This document shows positions 62,925-64,000 of a DNA stretch of 64,000 bases, one piece after another. Source of the stretch: Sepioteuthis lessoniana (lineage: Eukaryota; Mollusca; Cephalopoda; Myopsida; Loliginidae). Within the stretch, counting starts at the first letter, position 1. Every line of letters begins with the position of its first letter. The notes under the pieces are model-generated. The model did no database searches and was not told where the DNA came from. It worked only from the letters and a program-made list of their open reading frames with translations. Location: the NCBI GenBank assembly GCA_963585895.1, contig OY757916.1:18841223-18905222 (forward strand), in the 5' to 3' direction. Position numbers and translations under genes: made by a program.

Positions 62925-63215
62925 AAGCATATATTTTACCCTTAGAAAAAAACCCTATAGGTACTTCCACTACGGATTAGAATGAACCTGGGAGTAATGG
63001 TAACAAAGCGGTACTCCCCACACTCTCCAGAGCTCCAGAACTGGATGCAGTGTCATATCTTTGTAGTCAGGGTTTAGGGAGAGGGAAATCAAGATATTCG
63101 AAGCCCCACTGACAGAGCAGAAAGTTTAAGAGTGTAAACCGGGAAATTTCCTAATTTTGTTTTGGTTTTAAGGCATATCAACCCTAATGCCAAATCCTCT
63201 TGATAGATATCAAAT
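62925..63215 (-). mobile_element. family D head remnant and hairpin tail
   Basis: ATGAACCTGGGAGTAATGGTAAC and CTCCAGAGCTCCAG mark a degraded head. GGTTTTAAGGCATATCAACCCTAATGCC is a shortened hairpin module that belongs to the next copy. Confidence 0.6.
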
Positions 63216-63329
63216 ATGATTTGTGAACGCATAGTTTGTAGATAACCTTTCTAATCCTTTCTTTGCATAAAGTTTAACGCTTACATAATTTATAAGTTAA
63301 TTAGTTTCTTGTTGATATAATTTCAAATT

Positions 63330-63985
63330 AGTCCGTGTTAATTTGTTTCCACACAAGTATTACTATTGTTTGCACACAGTTAAATTGTTCCAAATATTCT
63401 AATACGAATAGTTCCATCGGGTCATTAACCTAATGAGTAGAGTGTTCACCGGTGGTCCGGAAGACTGGGGTTCAATCCCAGGTCGAGTCATACCAAAGAC
63501 CAAAAAAAAAAACGGTACTTAATTCCGCCTTGCTTAACACTCAGCATTATAAGATAAGGATCAAGGGTAAAGTGGAGCAACCCAGGAAATGAAGTAGTGC
63601 CCTCCCCTACATCTCGATGTAGTAGCTATTGAAAAAGGAGCCTTCGGGTCACCTTCGACGAAGGTCGCCAACTTTACTTACTTTACTTATTGATTTCAAA
63701 TATTGCAAACATCAATGGTTTTATTTGCACACAGTTAAATAGTTTCAAGCATCACTGTATAACCCGTAGATAGGACCCTATCAGGTGCTACCACTCCGGG
63801 CCAGAATGAACCTGGGAATAACGGCAATGAAGGAGTACTCCACATTCCCCAAAATTCTAGGACCAAAACCTCACCATCAAAATGTTTAATGTCATATTCA
63901 GGACACTCCTTTGGCGTGGGGATCTTATTTCTCTGTTGAGATGCAGTCGGTGTATTCTACAGCTCAAGCCGACTGGGTTCTCACA
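63330..63985 (-). mobile_element. family D, split by SINE-A
   Basis: Array words (TTTGCACACAGTTAAATTG) at 63,367 and 63,725, and a head at 63,755-63,982 ending TCAAGCCGACTGGG at right. Confidence 0.78.
63413..63680 (+). mobile_element. SINE-A nested in family D
   Basis: Head CGGGTCATTAACCTAATGAGTAG, B box GGGGTTCAATCCCAGG, full body, and tail CAACTTTACTTACTTTACTT. Confidence 0.87.
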
Positions 63986-64000
63986 TATTTTTGCAAGATT

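Overview
This window reads as intergenic or intronic DNA from a large, repeat-rich animal genome. I find no intact host gene, rRNA, ordinary tRNA gene or CRISPR array. Base composition is AT-rich, with dozens of long (TA)n, (TG)n, (CT)n and (ATT)n tracts. The mixture of many tRNA-headed SINE families, long TA/TG tracts and these particular LINEs suggests a marine invertebrate, most likely a mollusc of cephalopod type. That is inference; a database search of any SINE here would settle it.

Two LINE families dominate. The first (called here the GAT-tail LINE) ends in (GAT)n and leaves 3' fragments near 0.2, 8.0, 12.4, 15.2, 17.8, 32.7, 49.7 and 52.5 kb, plus one long reverse-transcriptase copy at 40.35-42.05 kb. 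The second (the REL LINE) carries a CCHC knuckle and an RRPD-x14-D restriction-like endonuclease signature at its C-terminus. Its 5'-truncated copies abut (ATT)n tracts, most strikingly four to five head-to-tail copies at 27.1-29.7 kb. Retrotransposon-derived SINEs fall into several families: SINE-A (tRNA head, TTTACTT tail, about 15 copies), SINE-B (tRNA head, hairpin tail), SINE-C and SINE-E (tRNA heads), and family D (a highly structured non-tRNA head, a tandem-repeat middle, and the same hairpin tail as SINE-B). Many are nested with clear target-site duplications.

The most interesting item is at 5.59-5.80 kb: a tRNA-like head with A and B boxes, followed directly by what looks like a complete type I hammerhead ribozyme and a (TA)n tail. 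A second ribozyme copy lies at 53,968-54,021 and keeps every core base and every stem, including a stem I pair that is G-T in one copy and G-C in the other.

DNA transposons include a nearly whole Tc1 element (36,765-38,417) with 217-bp inverted repeats and a DD34E transposase broken by one frameshift and one stop, an internally deleted Tc1/Tc3-like element (34.4-35.8 kb), an old Tc1-like copy (1.4-2.85 kb), two mariner remnants (51.6-52.5 and 55.7-56.2 kb), a mariner-type MITE (62.3 kb) and a 700-bp fold-back element (39.65-40.35 kb). LTR fossils are present only as solo-LTR-like pieces: one at 48,017-48,762 inside a minisatellite, and three of a second family at 19.6, 22.6 and 33.0 kb. One short open stretch next to a good splice donor (about 56.76-56.99 kb, minus strand) is the only, weak, candidate for a host exon.
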